Counted from the stretch's first letter, positions 30,111-41,538 are shown. The stretch is DNA of 64,000 bases from Oopsacas minuta (GCA_024704765.1 JAKMXF010000133.1:248001-312000), one strand, 5' to 3'. The notes: generated from the letters alone by a model not told the origin. Program-made: numbers and translations.

Positions 30111-31166
30111 TTATGATTGAATTTCAGAGAGTTTATTTCTAATCTCAGATTCTTCTCTAATCAGTTTCTGCTCCTCCTCTTCAATCTCATTAAGTTCTCT
30201 AGTGAATCTCTCTTTCAAGAACGGATTTGTAGTTCCATCAATCCTACTCTTTTGTTTATTTAGTTTTACTCTAAGTGATTTCAGTTCTTTACTCATTTTA
30301 TCTAAGTCTTCTTCCAATTTTAACTGTACACTATTATCAATTTCTATCTTGGGATGTGTGTCTATCTTATCTTGAATCAGGTCTACTTGCTCTTCAATAA
30401 TATCTTCTATAGGCTCAGGTAGCTCTTCTAAAACTTCCCCCAGATTAACTAGAGGATTATTTTTATCATCCTCCTCATCAGAAGAACTTACTTCACCGAT
30501 AAGATTAATGCCAGAGGCTGGAGGGGTCGATTGTACAGGTACACAGAGTTGTCCTTGGTTCAGTGACATCTCAGCTGATGATATGTCCATGAGTTCCTTA
30601 GGCGTAGCTGGGGTGCCAGGGGGTCTAGCCTCCTCGTCAGTCAAGAGCTCAAACTCCACATTAACAGCTTCTGCATCCTCCTTCAACAATCGTCTAACTT
30701 CACTCTCAATCTCTGGGGAATCGATTAATTTTTTGAGTGCTGTTTTCCTAAACCTCTTTTTACGTATATTTTTAAGTGGAGGTGTGATACCGTGTTTCCA
30801 TTGATATCTTCTCTGTAGCTGATTTCTCTGTTTAAGTGTCAAATCATTTATATCATCGCATGGCATATCAAAGGGTTCTTCACTACACACAATCATTTGT
30901 CCGATATTCCCAGATTTGTAAAGTGTCTTTTTGTCTAATGTCTTATTAACATCAATAATACAAGGGAGATCAACTGCTCTACCATATAAGGTATTATCAT
31001 CAAATCTTAATTTACAATTTCTACCGTCATGTCCTATTTTTATTTGTAGTCGCTCCTCTAGGGTGTCTGTTGTTATTGATTTGGCTACCTGTTGGGCTAC
31101 ATGAGGGGGGAGGCGAAGGAGGCAATGTTGTTCTAGCTGTCCTATTCCGTACTCTTGTTCTGTCAT
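30111..31166 (-). CDS. TAF7: TFIID subunit 7
   Basis: 351 residues from the ATG at 31166, intronless. TAF7 binds TAF1 in TFIID and restrains its acetyltransferase activity. The N-terminal TAFII55 domain shows LEQHCLLRLPPHVAQQV, YGRAVDLPCIIDVNKTLDKK, TLYKSGNIGQMIVC and, diagnostically, WKHGITPPLKNIRKKRFRKT. An acidic middle and a C-terminal coiled coil (about residues 285-350) complete the family layout. Human TAF7 is 349 residues and also intronless. It starts 70 bp upstream of NEK2 on the same strand. An acceptor-like CTATATTTGTTAG precedes the ATG by 8 nt. Confidence 0.94.
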   Translation of the reverse strand: MTEQEYGIGQLEQHCLLRLPPHVAQQVAKSITTDTLEERLQIKIGHDGRNCKLRFDDNTLYGRAVDLPCIIDVNKTLDKKTLYKSGNIGQMIVCSEEPFDMPCDDINDLTLKQRNQLQRRYQWKHGITPPLKNIRKKRFRKTALKKLIDSPEIESEVRRLLKEDAEAVNVEFELLTDEEARPPGTPATPKELMDISSAEMSLNQGQLCVPVQSTPPASGINLIGEVSSSDEEDDKNNPLVNLGEVLEELPEPIEDIIEEQVDLIQDKIDTHPKIEIDNSVQLKLEEDLDKMSKELKSLRVKLNKQKSRIDGTTNPFLKERFTRELNEIEEEEQKLIREESEIRNKLSEIQS

Positions 31167-31230
31167 TATTATAACTAACAAATATAGTCTGAACTGTTTG
31201 ATGAATAATTTGAGGCGGTATTACGCCGAT

Positions 31231-31393
31231 GTGCATACTTAGCAACCCAATTTACAAATTCCTGATTTCACATATTACCCCCAAAAATATCCAGAAATAT
31301 TGAAAAAAACTTTCTCCAAGATTTTCAATATTTTCCCCTGGATATGAAGTCAAGTTCCGAGGTAATCCTTTGGAGAAGTTGGCAAGTATGCAT
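31231..31393. repeat. TIR element between TAF7 and TMEM35B-like gene
   Basis: The left end GTGCATACTTAGCAACCC and the right end GTTGGCAAGTATGCATAT are imperfect inverted repeats. Inside is a second inverted pair (AAATATTGAAAA / TTTTCAATATTT). This explains much of the otherwise empty 361-bp gap. Confidence 0.55.
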
Positions 31394-31527
31394 ATGATCT
31401 CACGAAGCCGATAATTAGATAATTAATGATATAATTAATATACAAATATGATATATACCTATTCAGTATTCCAAAAAGCTAGTAAACAAAATCGGTTCTA
31501 AAATTCTCACTAATATTTCTAAACATA

Positions 31528-32040
31528 TCAGTCTTGCTTAACAGAATCTGGCTTTATAAATACCCCGATAGTGAAGTATCTCCAGGAAATCAGGAAAGTC
31601 ATTACCATAGGTGGTACAACCTGGGATACAGGGTCCCCTAAAGAACAATGTGTGTAGAATGCCCCTACCATCATTAGCAAGAGGAGATGATTAGCTAATA
31701 TCCTTAAGTTCCTGGTACCCACGAGTAGGAGGATAGCTAAAACTATCTCTGAGACCCCGACGAGAGTTCTGTAGTTATCCGGATCAGGTGTGTAACCGAA
31801 TAAACAAGTCGGAGCAACAGTAACGTACCGATGGAATTCTCTTTGTAAATGAACATGCAATTCATATGAAAACCTTATTGATAGCTTCATGTAACCAGCC
31901 AGTAAGAATATTAATACAATTACAATGGTTAGTATTCTGTTTATAATTACTCGCATGCTATTCATATTAGAATTATCTGTGAAAACTAACTTGAATATGT
32001 AGCTTGTAAATTTTGAGATCTCACTTGAATTCCTTGACAT
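31528..32040 (-). CDS. TMEM35B: TMEM35B-like DoxX-family membrane protein
   Basis: 170 residues from the ATG at 32040. A later ATG at 31965 would give 145 residues, closer to the family's usual length. There are four hydrophobic segments: IINRILTIVIVLIFLLAGYM, VSEIVLAILLLVG, LANHLLLLMMVGAFYTH and PPMVMTFLISWRYF. The signature CLFGYTPDPDNYRTLVGVSE between helices 1 and 2 closely resembles TMEM35B (FGYQPDPLNY). Relatives (TMEM35A/NACHO) act as ER chaperones for nicotinic receptors; the role of the B branch is unclear. The start is uncertain; the family call is fairly firm. Confidence 0.8.
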   Translation of the reverse strand: MSRNSSEISKFTSYIFKLVFTDNSNMNSMRVIINRILTIVIVLIFLLAGYMKLSIRFSYELHVHLQREFHRYVTVAPTCLFGYTPDPDNYRTLVGVSEIVLAILLLVGTRNLRILANHLLLLMMVGAFYTHCSLGDPVSQVVPPMVMTFLISWRYFTIGVFIKPDSVKQD

Positions 32041-32220
32041 TTTGTTACGTGAAAATATTTGGGAAAATATTCTATAAAAATGAAAGTATAGACAATAATT
32101 AAAAGTAATAAGCAAGAGAGGGGACACCCTTGTCTCTGAGGCTAGATTAAAATGTGTATTACAATATAACAAAATATTCGTATTTGATTAATGTAAACTG
32201 ACAGTTAAGTATAGCAAGTA

Positions 32221-32676
32221 TTAAAATTCGTTAGAAATGCGTCTATAGAAGAAATAAGCTGTTAGAAAATAAACGAGAGCTAAAAATAGGATCGAAGCAG
32301 CACTCTTTAATGATACACCACTAGCTCTAGGCTCGGGAATAGTATCTGGCCTATTTACTGAATCGTTTTTCCTAACCTTGCTAACTGTCAAGTTCTCTTG
32401 TAGGTGATTGGGTTGCTCTATCGATGGAGAACTTATATTTACAGACCGTTTCACAGATCTCTTCTTTGATTTTTTCTCACTACACATAGGACAGTACCAT
32501 CGCTGATATCGTCTTGGCATTGTATCAGCTGTTAGTCCCACACAAGATATATGATACTCTCTTGAGCATTCCATAGCACTACATCCTATCCACCATATTT
32601 TGCTATCCTCTCCGTCATCCTCTGCCTTCTCACATAAAGCACACGTGTCAATACCTCTAGCCAGTGGAATAGTCAT
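32221..32676 (-). CDS. PHD-finger protein with C-terminal transmembrane helix
   Basis: 151 residues, intronless. A PHD-type C4HC3 zinc finger spans residues 12-65: CALC, then WWIGCSAMEC, YHISC, and WYCPMC at the end. A basic stretch follows (KKSKKRSVKRSV), then a disordered region. A hydrophobic helix near the C-terminus (SILFLALVYFLTAYFFY, about residues 127-143) is followed by RRISNEF. PHD fingers usually read histone H3 tails in the nucleus. A tail anchor suggests attachment to the inner nuclear or ER membrane, which is inference. I do not recognise a named orthologue. It is packed 131 bp from NKAP and 180 bp from TMEM35B. Confidence 0.75.
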   Translation of the reverse strand: MTIPLARGIDTCALCEKAEDDGEDSKIWWIGCSAMECSREYHISCVGLTADTMPRRYQRWYCPMCSEKKSKKRSVKRSVNISSPSIEQPNHLQENLTVSKVRKNDSVNRPDTIPEPRASGVSLKSAASILFLALVYFLTAYFFYRRISNEF

Positions 32677-32807
32677 TATAGCTAATTAGAATAGTTAGTT
32701 AAGCCACCTGTATAATAATAATATAGCTGTTATGGAGAAATTCGCCAAATTGTGGACAACATTTTTGCAATTCATTTATTAATATATCTCATTGAAATTA
32801 TACATTA

Positions 32808-33557
<750 letters not shown>

Positions 33558-33683
33558 CTAACAAAAGACGATAAATAAACAAATTTCTACTCACTATATT
33601 AAAGAAATATATAATGAACAGTAAATATATATCAATACATGAAAACTAATCAAAATCTCTGAAAAGTCAACACTAAATAATGT

Positions 33684-35549
33684 TTATTGTGGGAGATTTT
33701 CCTTGTCAACTTCCTTCCCAGAAGTATCAACCATCTTAATAAACCCAGACTTATTCAGTTTATCAATAGCATCCATTAGTTTAACTGCTTCCTTCTCTTT
33801 CTCTTCTTCAGTCATTGAATCGATTTCTGAGGGCTCTTTAGACTTGGGGGCTGCGGTTATAGGATCGAGATTAGATTGACATTGTAAGAACTCCTCTGTG
33901 TCAGAATCCTGACTGTCTGAGGAGTAGCTCGCCTCCCCTTCATGTGATCCCCCTCCCATTAACCCCCTCTGCATCAAAAGACCAGCAGCATTCCCAAACC
34001 CAGTATACTTAACCATCCTATCTACATTCTCTTTACAGAGTACAAATAAGAAATCAGCTGTTGAGTAGGCTAACGAGTAATCAGAGTGTATCATAAGTTT
34101 AACTATCCTTCCTTTCATATCCTTACCATCTTCTGGTCGGCTTGTTACCTTCTTAAGTGGAGGCAGTACTCTCTTCCTTACGTAGTGACGAATAACAGAA
34201 TTACCTCGGGATAAAGTACGTAGAGTTGGCAGTAGTGTTATTTTAGTTAAGGTCATTTGATCGCATTTATCTTCATTACACAATAACTCTTCATCTAACC
34301 TGTCAACTAGCAGTTTGATAATTGACAGATTCCTTGCTTCATATTGTACTAACAACCGTGTATTTTGTGCTACAACCTTGCAAGCACCTTCTAATAGCGT
34401 ACAAGGTGGGGGAGTAATTTCAAGACATTCCTTACTGAATATAACGTTACCAAGTTTAGGAATAAGAACTGGTATAAGAGAATAAGGAATATTCATCAGT
34501 AAATTTACACAGTCATTAAACAGCGTCTTGTATACGATATCAGCATTACACCAACCTGAGAAACTAACAACCAACAATCTGAGATCGTTATAAAGTCTTC
34601 TAAGGCAATCCTTATTCCCAGGACTATCATAAAATTCTGTAGTCCAATTTGCTGTTAGACTGAATAGAATTTTCAGAGAATCTACTATCATTCCAACAAC
34701 TTTAATTTCTGGGAGAGAAGTGACACAGATCACATCAAACATCATCTCTGAAGTTAGAGGAATGTTCTCTTCAAGTAAAGCAGTGTCTATTTGCTTGCTT
34801 AATTCACTTACAAGATATTTCCTGGCTAGACTAGGGGGGTCAGGTCTGTATGAAAAGTGTACCCACTGGTGTACAAGTGAGCACACGATTGAGAACCCAT
34901 CCGTATCCTCTAGCACCCTGTTCCTCTCCGAGGGGGAGCAGGCTGTAATCAGGAACAATAATTTCAGATCATAGACTATCAGATCAAGAGGTAGATGGAT
35001 GGAGACAGGTCCCACGTATCCCTTCAATCGGTTCAGTAGAGATTCAACTAAACAAATATTCTTCATATTATCTATAATATCAGAAATGAGACCTGAATTG
35101 TGATTTACAAATATAATATTTATCAGAGTCTTTGTGCCTTCAATCCATGCATCAGTTTGTATGTGTGATGCAGGCAGATAGCCTTTCTTCATAGCAAGAC
35201 AGTAGGGAACATCTTGATAGTATAATCCCCCGGTAGACGCAATAGAGTGAATATTCTCTATTTCTAACAATAATTCAGGTGTTCCATCTCTGGTTAGAAT
35301 TCTTAAACAATTTGTGCTAGCTAGTAATAGCTGTAAATTGTCGGTACTAGTGTCTTCTGTGAAATAAATATTTTGTATACTATCTCTTATCTGTTTCAAT
35401 AATTGTGTTGTTATTGGTTTCTTTATTGTGTTATCAAACTTTCTAATCTCAGCATTGTCTTTGTTGAACTTCTTTAGTTTGTTTATTATATTTTCTGTGT
35501 TTTGTGTCGTGTCTGTTTCGAGTGCTTTTTTTAGGGATGATAGATCCAT
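33684..35549 (-). CDS. RIC8A: RIC8/synembryn, G-alpha chaperone and exchange factor
   Basis: 621 residues, intronless (human RIC8A 531). RIC8 folds nascent G-alpha subunits and acts as a receptor-independent GEF. It is an armadillo-type helical protein. The clearest family blocks are near the C-terminus: HYVRKRVLPPLKKVTSRPED, ADFLFVLCKENVDRMVKYTG, FGNAAGLLMQRGLMGGG, then the acidic DSQDSDTEEF segment and MTEEEKEKEAVKLMDAIDKL. RIC8A and RIC8B split in vertebrates, so the symbol stands for the common ancestor. It is the first gene of the TAF7-NKAP head-to-tail run and lacks an AG acceptor close to its ATG. Confidence 0.92.
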   Translation of the reverse strand: MDLSSLKKALETDTTQNTENIINKLKKFNKDNAEIRKFDNTIKKPITTQLLKQIRDSIQNIYFTEDTSTDNLQLLLASTNCLRILTRDGTPELLLEIENIHSIASTGGLYYQDVPYCLAMKKGYLPASHIQTDAWIEGTKTLINIIFVNHNSGLISDIIDNMKNICLVESLLNRLKGYVGPVSIHLPLDLIVYDLKLLFLITACSPSERNRVLEDTDGFSIVCSLVHQWVHFSYRPDPPSLARKYLVSELSKQIDTALLEENIPLTSEMMFDVICVTSLPEIKVVGMIVDSLKILFSLTANWTTEFYDSPGNKDCLRRLYNDLRLLVVSFSGWCNADIVYKTLFNDCVNLLMNIPYSLIPVLIPKLGNVIFSKECLEITPPPCTLLEGACKVVAQNTRLLVQYEARNLSIIKLLVDRLDEELLCNEDKCDQMTLTKITLLPTLRTLSRGNSVIRHYVRKRVLPPLKKVTSRPEDGKDMKGRIVKLMIHSDYSLAYSTADFLFVLCKENVDRMVKYTGFGNAAGLLMQRGLMGGGSHEGEASYSSDSQDSDTEEFLQCQSNLDPITAAPKSKEPSEIDSMTEEEKEKEAVKLMDAIDKLNKSGFIKMVDTSGKEVDKENLPQ

Positions 35550-35853
35550 CAGTAAAGTTATACAAATAGTGTATTATGTAAAAACAGAGCTAGCAAAGTT
35601 ATACAATAAATTCTTGTTATAACGAAGCAACAAGGGACCCAGTTTCATTTCAATACAAGAGAAGAAAAATCATTACTTTCAAAGTATAGGAGAGAGATCA
35701 CTTCAGTATAACGGTTGAAGGAAAACGAGACGCATTTGTTCTATCTCGCGGGACGTAGCCCATCGGATGAGATTTAGCGAGAAAAGATACATAACATCCC
35801 GAAAATCAGAATTAAGAAGTAAAGGGCTGGCTACATAAATGGATTACAAAAAG

Positions 35854-36165
35854 AATATACAAACTACAATACCGCAGGAGTAGTTATAATATACAAACTA
35901 CAATACCGCAGGAGTAGTTATAATATACAAACTACAATACCGCAGGAGTAGTTATAATATACAAACTACAATACCGCAGGAGTAGTTAGAATATACAAAC
36001 TACAATACCGCAGGAGTAGTTAAATATACAAACTACAATACCGCAGGAGTAGTTAGAATATACAAACTACAATACCGCAGGAGTAGTTATAATATACAAA
36101 CTACAATACCGCAGGAGTAGTTATAATATACAAACTACAATACCGCAGGAGTGGTTATAATATAC
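35854..36165. repeat. 34-bp minisatellite, about nine copies
   Basis: Nine near-identical tandem units of 33-34 bp, each containing TACAAACTACAATACCGCAG and then GAGTAGTTA. Units differ only at the last two bases (AT, AG or A) and by one A-to-G change in the last copy. There are no spacers, so this is not a CRISPR array. It lies between RIC8 and the 3' end of hnRNP L. Confidence 0.95.
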
Positions 36166-36437
36166 AGCAGTTTAGGTTCTCAGTATCAGTTTATTAAATT
36201 TGTTCAATCAATTGAAGTGGACAGTTCAAAATATGTACAGAGTGAAAATATTTTAAATTAGAAGCAAAATACTGATACCAGTTCGAAGTGACAATCACAA
36301 ATTGTACAAAACTGAATGAAATTGAAAAAGGAAATAAATACTGTGAAAGCATGCAATCTAGTGAATAGATGATATTTGCTAGGTTGAAGGGGAGAAGAGG
36401 GAAAAGGGAGAAGAGGAGGGAGGGATAATAATCTGAA

Positions 36438-39400
36438 TTAGTCAAAACTGCTTGAAGAGAAAGCTAACTTAAACGTGTAAGCTGCTTGATGATTTGCTAA
36501 AAAATAAATAAATGAACTTAGAAAATTCGATAAATATAAATAAGTAAGTTACTTGAAGTGTGCACTGTTGCATGATTAGCCAGAACAAGTGCGTTTAGTG
36601 CTGATTCTACGTCTAACCATTGCATAAGTCCAGCTCTAGCCTTGCCATCTAATAATTCGTACAAAGTAAAACACATGAATTCAAATACACAATGATATGC
36701 AGTTTGATATCCAATAAGCAGGTAGATGTAAATGTGTAAATGTAACTTACTGTATTCAAAGAAACGAATAGCAAGAGGCTTTGTGATTTGTAAGAGTTGA
36801 AATATCTGCGAAATAAACACAAAGAATTTGATTATTAAAATATGTAATGAGATAGTTTATGCTCACATTCAAAAGTGAATCATTAGTGCTATCTGGTGGA
36901 GCATTATAGAAGTGTAGAACTTTAGTTGGAGAAAAGATCCCTAGAGAATGGAGAATGACATGATACATATTTAATTTGCTAATATCAAATCTAACAAGAA
37001 CATTGTTGTTGTTGTTGTTGTTGTTGTTATTGTTGACTTACGGTTTTTGGAAGAAACATCAGTCGGAATGAATCTACAAATATACACATGTTAATATAAG
37101 AATGAAATATCCCATATATACAATAGACCCCCATGTTACCTGTTATTCCTAGAATGTGAATACTCCCTAACAGCTAGAGAGTGATCATATAGCTCTGCAA
37201 TATACCCAGAGGGAGGATCTGCTATGAACGGATGACGAGATATCCTAAATAGGAATAATGTAAATATACATACAGCTTCGAAATAACTGATCTATAATGT
37301 GTATAATGTGACGTACGAAATTTCAAGATTATTCCCCATTAATTTCTGTTGGTTTAGATGTCTTATAGCATACGTTGCAGCTTGCTTTGAATGCAATTGA
37401 GCCATAGCTATTCCATTCTTATTTGTGAGTACTTTAATCTTGATAATATTCCCATAACTGCATAGCAAGTTGAATATATGGTCACAGTTTAATCGATCAT
37501 CTATCCCGTATATCATTACTACCGTATCTGATTGTACCAAAGAGTTTGGAGGTGGTGTAGGATCGTCTATTGCTGATAAATCTACACATAACACATGTGT
37601 ATGTAATCAAGGAATCTTGATTGAGGTATTACAACTTACCTTCATTTGGAGACAGACCATTAGAAAGATGTTTAGCTCTATGAAGGGGACTATGCTCTTG
37701 AAATGTACTATGTGGGATATGTCCCTGACTGGCTAATAGATGCTGACCAGCTGGTGTGTATGTAAGATTGTGAAGTGAAGCTGCTGTAATATGTAATGAA
37801 ATTATTACACGCGATTTCGTTCAATAAGGTTAAAGTTCATCGTTAATTTAATATAAGGAATTACTGCATTGTCTCGAGGTTTCATGGATTTGTTCATTAT
37901 GATAATATGATACAATTAAGAGAAGCGGTATATGTCATATGAGATTATATCATCACTACTAATATACAAGCATGATTGGGTATATTACTATTTGATCAAG
38001 AATTTGTTTCGTAATTAACACATCATATATATTTGTAATTCATTAAAATACTGACTTATTGAGTGTCCTATAACACTAAAAGGTTCGCAAAAGCCCATTT
38101 TTCGCAGGACAGAAGAATACGTAATATGCAACTTCACAAATTCCAAAATATGCCTTAGACATTAAGATGCTTGTATTAATAACATTTACATAATTATTGT
38201 GTATAACTAACTAACCAGATGATCTATCCATTGTATAATCCCAGGTAAGTCTATCATTTCTAAATACGTTCAATCTTTCAGTCTAAAATGCATGTAAAGA
38301 ATTGTTAATTAGTGTTTACTAAATAATTGGTGTTTGAGGCTTTGAGCTAACCTTTGAGAATTCTATTCGTAGTGTACAACATCCTGAGTATATGTCTGCT
38401 CCGTCTAATGCCTCTTTAGCTCGGAGAGCTGATTCAACACTTTCAAATCTAAACAATATACATCTATAAATCATTCGCAGCCGATGAGATTTAAGAATAT
38501 TTGTATCTAACTAAAACTACGTACTCCACTAGAGCTTGTACTCCATTCTTACTGAATATTACAATCTTCTGCACAGCTCCGCACGGACTGCTAATTGTTT
38601 GTAAGATATCCTAATGTGTAAATGCACATATGATATTAAAATACTACAAATAATGAAGTTCTATTCTTACACACCACTGATATAGGATAGATAGGATTCA
38701 ACACAGTATATAGGAGAATGTGTGTAGGGTGTGTGTGAGTAGGAGAATTAGAGTTATTCGAAGTTGGTGATTTCGGATCAAAGCCATAAGGCGATCTATT
38801 GAAGAAAAACTACCATGAACTAGTGAGCTTAATCGAATAAAGAAATCTTAAGAAACTCGCTTAGAACAAACCGTGTGATCTCCTGACTGGTTGAGTAATT
38901 AAAAAACACAGGTCTTCCCATTATGTACTGTTGGTTTTCCTGTGCATCTTTAACACAGCTATGCGCGGCCTCACATAACTACGAATACATAGAATACAAG
39001 TAAATAACTCTAAGTAAGAATCACAAGGATATAACCATCATCAGTAAACACATTATACAGAGCTCTAATGGTACCATTAATGTTTGTTGTCAAATTAAAA
39101 TCCATTTTAGTGTTTCTCTTACCTCAAACTCAATTAGAGACTGTCTAAGCTTTGGCATCATAGTTACATATCTATAGGAGGACAGATAATGATAGTAACA
39201 TCTGTTTAAGAATTTGTTGTATGGTTATGAGAAATCACACATCTAATAGTAACCACGTGTGTGTTCGTTTACGTAGCATGAAAATTGCGCGATTTACAAT
39301 TGTGGAGCTAATTAATAAATTACAAAATACTCACTTAATTTTTCCATATTTGGAAAGAGAATTGTTCATTTCGTGTGCAGTACAACCATCTGGTACAGCA

Positions 39401-39627
39401 CGTGCATGTACTACGGGAGATTCTGGCGGTGCATGTGGATCTAAACTGCTCTTGTCGCGTCGGAAATTATCAGATCTCTGACATTTTGAGTTTGGTGTGT
39501 ATTCGAAGTTATCCTCATTGGAGTGAAGTGATAGATTCTTTTCAAGTAAATTAGCTGTTGAGTCTGTAGGGGAGTTGGGAGTAGGAGATAGAATAGTAAC
39601 GCCAAGTTCAATTGGGTGTTCTGCCAT
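36438..39627 (-). CDS. HNRNPL: hnRNP L-type RNA-binding protein, 15 exons
   Basis: Splicing regulator with several RRMs that binds CA-rich RNA. Minus-strand exons: 39627-39335, 39171-39123, 38978-38872, 38795-38675, 38610-38525, 38448-38352, 38282-38216, 37783-37640, 37581-37317, 37244-37140, 37073-37042, 36940-36867, 36805-36751, 36648-36553 and 36496-36438. Sum 1650 nt, 549 residues, in frame. RRM1 starts VVHARAVPDGC in exon 1. RRM2 has YTVLNPIYPISV and KIVIFSKNGVQALVEFES, then GADIYSGCCTLRIEFSK and ERLNVFRND. RRM3 starts DTVVMIYGIDDRLNCDHIF. RRM4 has PTKVLHFYNAPP, and the C-terminus YTFKLAFSSSSFD matches the hnRNP L end. HNRNPLL is the vertebrate paralogue, so the symbol covers both. Confidence 0.92.
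37003..37029. repeat. (GTT)n microsatellite in hnRNP L intron 11
   Basis: About nine GTT units. In the hnRNP L transcript this reads (AAC)n, and it begins about 12 nt downstream of the exon 11 donor site. Confidence 0.9.
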
Positions 39628-40045
39628 GATGTATTATATGTAATAAATGACTGGGTGCTCTTAATAAGTGTTCAAGTGCTACAAACATAAATTCCAATAA
39701 CTTATCGCTCTGTTATCAGGCAATTTATAGGAGTACAAAGTTCAAATACAATCGAAAGATAGCCATTACATATTTCCCTGTGATATATATATAGTTAAAA
39801 TTGTATAAAATTCTATGAAGAAACCAATGCAAATCTTGATATAATATTAAAACTATTCAATAAAGGACGATATATACCTTGCATTGAAATTAGCAGAATC
39901 AAAGGCCTAATTATTTGGCTATTATTACAAAAAATTTTTCAGTTATTGGGTGCTGTTTTTTCTAAGATTGCACATAATTTTTTTCTTAAGAAAGCTAACT
40001 GCAATTGTGTTAGTCCTTGACGAACCGGGGCGCCGATAAATGCAT
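39628..40045. other. Gap between CMSS1 stop and hnRNP L start
   Basis: AT-rich, with no coding signal. It presumably holds the hnRNP L promoter and the CMSS1 3' UTR. Confidence 0.4.
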
Positions 40046-40855
40046 TCAAAGGAGAAATAGTTTGGCTTGGCAGGACAGAACGAATGGAATAATATAATCT
40101 CGTAGAAGTATTGACATTGGCTTCTTATTTTCAGATATTTCAATAATTGTGCGTTGCTTAGCGTCCTTTCTTTGCCAGTCAAGTATAACTAACTTAAGAG
40201 ATGTTGATAGATAGTTGAACTTCTGAATCAGCTGTAGGAGACGTTCTGGTGTGCCTGTAGCAATGTGACATATATGTTTTGACATATATTCTTGCTGTTT
40301 GTCTAGTTTCATATGTTTTGCAAATAGTTTTGCAATGACACAGTCATTTCCTAGCGCCAATTTGGCTTCGCGTGCCATCTCAAGCGAGCGAACAGCAGAT
40401 GAGCTAATCATCAAAAGAAGAGGAGAACCAGTTTGTGTGTGTTCAGATTTTTCTTGATTCCAATTATCCGCAAAAAACATAGTTAGAAACTGAGATAATA
40501 CAGTATTGCCATCAGAACATTCATCCATTTTACATTTAGCAAAGTTCTTATAACTTAGAGCCAAATTTTGTTTAAGAGATATTCCATCTAACTCTGTGTA
40601 AGCATGCTCGCTGCAGAATGTATCAAACTGTGTGTACTGGTGTTTCCTTTGAAGTATAATATATTGTTCTTGTTGCAATGATTCTTCAGGTTTATGACAT
40701 TTCACCTTCTTCATAGCTGGTATTGTACTCTCCACTATATCCTCTTTATCAATTCCCTCAGACATTTTGGTTCTTTTCCTAGTTTTCTTAGCTATTATTT
40801 CTTCTATTGGAGGCTCCATTTGCTCGAAATGTATGTTTCCAAATAAATCGTCCAT
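40046..40855 (-). CDS. CMSS1: CMS1 ribosomal small subunit homologue
   Basis: 269 residues, intronless (human 279). CMSS1/Cms1 is a nucleolar protein of 40S biogenesis with a degenerate helicase-like fold. The N-terminus is acidic, then basic (KKTRKRTK). The conserved region shows LLLMISSSAVRSLEMAREAK, VIAKLFAKHMKL, ICHIATGTPERLLQLIQK and LKLVILDWQRKDAKQRTI, matching the family's VIKLFAKH, GTPGR and DWNWRDQK pattern, where DWQRKD sits at the DEAD-box position. The ending AKLFLL resembles the human C-terminus. Confidence 0.88.
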   Translation of the reverse strand: MDDLFGNIHFEQMEPPIEEIIAKKTRKRTKMSEGIDKEDIVESTIPAMKKVKCHKPEESLQQEQYIILQRKHQYTQFDTFCSEHAYTELDGISLKQNLALSYKNFAKCKMDECSDGNTVLSQFLTMFFADNWNQEKSEHTQTGSPLLLMISSSAVRSLEMAREAKLALGNDCVIAKLFAKHMKLDKQQEYMSKHICHIATGTPERLLQLIQKFNYLSTSLKLVILDWQRKDAKQRTIIEISENKKPMSILLRDYIIPFVLSCQAKLFLL

Positions 40856-41538
40856 CCTATCTTAATGCGTATTCTAAGCTTAAGTATTTATGTAATCAAT
40901 TTACAAGTAATATTTCTCAGAACAGCCAACCCTTATTGGAGCTATTTCTTGTAGGAATGGATTCATGTCCATCCCATAGAGATAGTGTAGAATTACCAGA
41001 TTAACTCACGAATTAAAATGTCTTGTATTTGAAGTAATATAATATTATTTACCAAATAGTATACAAACAATCAAACAATCAAACATGATCGCAGCAAAAT
41101 ATATTGTTTGAATGGGTAAACTAGTCTGGATAACTCTAGAATTAAGTAAATGTAAATCGGAGCAGTTTAATATTACATCAAACATTCAGACAATAACAAA
41201 TGCAAAGAGATTAACATACGTATCCTTCTTTTTACTCAAAAATATACAAAAGTTTTATCAAACAAAGTAACAAATATAAAGAAAACTCACTTCATTTCAA
41301 TTCTCAACATCCACAAAGTAACAGCACAGGAATATTATATGTAGTAGAACAGCAAAAATCAGAGTTAGATAGTATATTTACACAAACATGATGAATATAT
41401 ATAAAAAAGAATAGACTAGCTAGCTCATACAATCATTTTAGGGATTCAAGGCATATTTGAAAATTAGAGCTCATAAAAATGTAAGATACAACCGTGAAAA
41501 TCACAAAGGTTAATAACCCCATTATATTTATATATCAA
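40856..41538. other. Gap of 683 bp between FYVE/ANK gene and CMSS1
   Basis: AT-rich (runs such as ACAATCAAACAATCAAAC), with no coding frame I would support and no clear repeat. It probably contains the 3' UTR of the FYVE/ANK gene and the CMSS1 promoter. Confidence 0.4.

Noticed and set aside
35600-35735. Degenerate pogo-like inverted repeat (TTGTTATAACGAAG / CAGTATAACGGTTG)
   Set aside because: The arms pair poorly and no clear ends are visible.
35854-36165. CRISPR-like regular repeats
   Set aside because: The units follow each other directly with no unique spacers, and the genome is eukaryotic. It is a minisatellite.
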